A stretch of DNA of 64,000 bases from Flavobacterium psychrophilum (GTDB lineage: Bacteria > Bacteroidota > Bacteroidia > Flavobacteriales > Flavobacteriaceae), in assembly GCA_001708385.1 (NCBI GenBank), contig CP012388.1:186001-250000 (forward strand), given 5' to 3'. The notes under the pieces are model-generated. The model saw nothing but the letters and a program-made list of their open reading frames with translations. It searched no databases and was not told the origin of the DNA. Both the position numbers and the translations under genes were made by a program. Shown here piece by piece: positions 62,662-64,000 of this stretch (position 1 is its first letter; every line of letters starts with the position of its first letter).

Positions 62662-63534
62662 ATGAGTGTTCTAGTAAATAAAGATTCCAAAATAATTGTT
62701 CAGGGATTCACAGGAAGCGAAGGTACTTTCCACGCTACCCAAATGATAGAATATGGTACTAACGTTGTTGGTGGTGTTACACCGGGTAAAGGTGGTACTA
62801 CACACTTAGACCGTCCTGTATTTAATACTGTAAAAGATGCAGTTGACGTTGCAGGTGCAGATACAACTATCATTTTCGTTCCGCCGGCTTTCGCTGCTGA
62901 TGCAATTATGGAAGCTGCTGAAGCAGGTATCAAAGTAATCATCACTATTACTGAAGGTATTCCTGTTGCAGACATGATCAAAGCTTATGACTATATTCAA
63001 GATAAAGATTGCCGTTTAGTAGGTCCTAACTGTCCGGGTGTTATTACTCCTGGCGAGGCTAAAGTTGGTATCATGCCAGGTTTTGTATTCAAAAAAGGTA
63101 CTGTAGGTATCGTTTCTAAATCAGGAACTCTTACTTACGAAGCTGCTGACCAGGTTGTAAAACAAGGTCTTGGTATCACTACAGCTATCGGTATTGGTGG
63201 TGACCCGATTATTGGTACTACTACTAAAGAAGCTGTTGAACTTTTAATGAATGACCCTGAAACTGAAGTTATCATTATGATAGGTGAAATTGGTGGTCAG
63301 TTAGAAGCTGATGCTGCTAAATGGATTAAAGCTGATGGTAACAGAAAACCTGTTATCGGGTTCATCGCTGGTGAAACTGCTCCTAAAGGGCGTACAATGG
63401 GTCACGCTGGTGCTATCGTTGGTGGTGCTGATGATACAGCTGAAGCTAAAAAACGTATCATGAGAGAAAACGGTATCCACGTTGTTGATTCTCCAGCTGA
63501 GATCGGGAAAAAAGTTAAAGAAGTATTAGGTTAA
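62662..63534 (+). CDS. sucD: Succinyl-CoA synthetase alpha subunit
   Basis: TCA-cycle enzyme subunit that carries the phosphohistidine, 290 residues. Motifs: CoA-binding [65 protein letters not shown], and phosphoacceptor His in [15 protein letters not shown]. The beta subunit gene sucC is not adjacent, as is usual in flavobacteria. It has its own promoter. Confidence 0.97.
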   Translation: MSVLVNKDSKIIVQGFTGSEGTFHATQMIEYGTNVVGGVTPGKGGTTHLDRPVFNTVKDAVDVAGADTTIIFVPPAFAADAIMEAAEAGIKVIITITEGIPVADMIKAYDYIQDKDCRLVGPNCPGVITPGEAKVGIMPGFVFKKGTVGIVSKSGTLTYEAADQVVKQGLGITTAIGIGGDPIIGTTTKEAVELLMNDPETEVIIMIGEIGGQLEADAAKWIKADGNRKPVIGFIAGETAPKGRTMGHAGAIVGGADDTAEAKKRIMRENGIHVVDSPAEIGKKVKEVLG

Positions 63535-63555
63535 TTCCTTACTATGTATAAAGCA

Positions 63556-63586
63556 AAAGCTCCATTTTTAATGGAGCTTTTTTTAT
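63556..63586. terminator. Bidirectional terminator between sucD and the S41 peptidase
   Basis: AAAGCTCCATT pairs exactly with AATGGAGCTTT around TTT, followed by a T-run on the plus strand. It overlaps the stop codon of the convergent S41 gene. Confidence 0.8.
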
Positions 63587-64000
63587 TTGACTAATTTAAG
63601 TGCTTTGCTGTATGTTTCAGTTTCGGTGTCGGTAAGATATTGTGGTAAAAAGTCTTCACGCGGTGTGCCGTTGATGTGATACATACTTTCAGCAGGTATT
63701 TGATAACCGATGTTAGTATTTTGTGCCTTAAATGTATATATGGCTCCCAAAAGCCCGGCCATTTTAGTACCGACGATTTTTGCCCGCTTCATGCCGTCAA
63801 ATCCAATTGCTACACCTTCGCCCATACTACCGGTCCAGTGTCCAACCATAACAACTAATTTCCTCTTGTAAGTGGATTTTCTAGGTGATACATATTCTAC
63901 CCAGCTTCTTACTGTACCAAATTCTCTTTCATTGATCTGATGCTTTTGATAGGGTAGGGCTTTATCGGTAAATCTCCCCATTATCCCTCTTGCAACTGTT
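63583..64000 (-). CDS. C-terminal part of an S41-family peptidase
   Basis: The frame remains open to the window edge (…TVARGIMGRFTDKALPYQKHQ), so the N-terminus lies beyond it. The visible 138 residues hold the tail-specific protease active-site strand KLVVMVGHWTGSMGEGVAIGFDGMKRAKIVGTKMAGLLGA, with the Ser in GSMGE typical of S41. No PDZ domain is visible in this part. It probably processes periplasmic or secreted proteins. Its stop lies in the shared terminator with sucD. Confidence 0.85.
   Translation of the reverse strand, partial: TVARGIMGRFTDKALPYQKHQINEREFGTVRSWVEYVSPRKSTYKRKLVVMVGHWTGSMGEGVAIGFDGMKRAKIVGTKMAGLLGAIYTFKAQNTNIGYQIPAESMYHINGTPREDFLPQYLTDTETETYSKALKLVK

Overview
The window looks like chromosomal DNA from a low-GC Flavobacteriaceae member, close to Flavobacterium. 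The reasons are: type IX secretion (T9SS) sorting domains on two secreted proteins, the T9SS regulator PorX, a GLPGLI-family protein, an LpxC-FabZ fusion, and many copies of the Bacteroidota -7 promoter element (TAnnTTTG) placed correctly before genes. Most of it is housekeeping or conserved family genes. I see no phage, transposase, CRISPR array or rRNA.

Layout. 1-7 kb: uvrA, a GyrI-like protein, a thioredoxin-fold lipoprotein, a YbiT-type ABC-F protein and a 56-residue lipoprotein. 7-15 kb: pyrR-pyrB, a STAS-like protein with RNase Z, pdxH, then a tight polyphosphate cluster (sixA, ppk1, ppx, macro domain). 15-22 kb, mostly minus strand: bestrophin, a pseudogene with two in-frame stops, GLPGLI protein, dnaX split by a frameshift at an A10 tract, Na+/H+ antiporter, topoisomerase IB. 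22-29 kb: RNase P RNA, a DUF3575-type protein, rsmD, RecD-like helicase, kdsB, a spermidine-synthase-like protein, a PhyH dioxygenase and an acyltransferase. 29-35 kb: an XRE regulator divergent from an M14 peptidase with an operator-like palindrome between them, an Lrp-type regulator, ppc and DinB. 35-41 kb: an arginine decarboxylase / deoxyhypusine-synthase-like / acidic protein operon, aroB, proline dehydrogenase. 41-44 kb: tRNA-Val(TAC) with a textbook promoter, then a small accessory-looking segment bounded by two copies of the tRNA terminator region. 44-52 kb: secreted T9SS cargo, an AraC regulator, a long RluA-type pseudouridine synthase, a phosphotransferase. 52-56 kb: ald, tsaE, porX. 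56-64 kb: HD phosphohydrolase and a lipid A cluster (lpxD, lpxC-fabZ, lpxA, efp, a second lpxD-like gene), sucD, and a partial S41 peptidase.

The strongest unusual signal is dnaX. The zero frame ends after 361 codons, just past an A10G tract that contains A AAA AAG in frame. A -1 shift there gives a 586-residue tau. The two frames overlap by only 31 nt, and a 7-bp hairpin abuts the tract. Other points of interest are the XRE operator region, a possible hairpin-rich small RNA at 29.1-29.26 kb, long-loop inverted repeats between convergent genes, and the duplicated tRNA terminator. All calls come from reading the sequence; no database search was possible.
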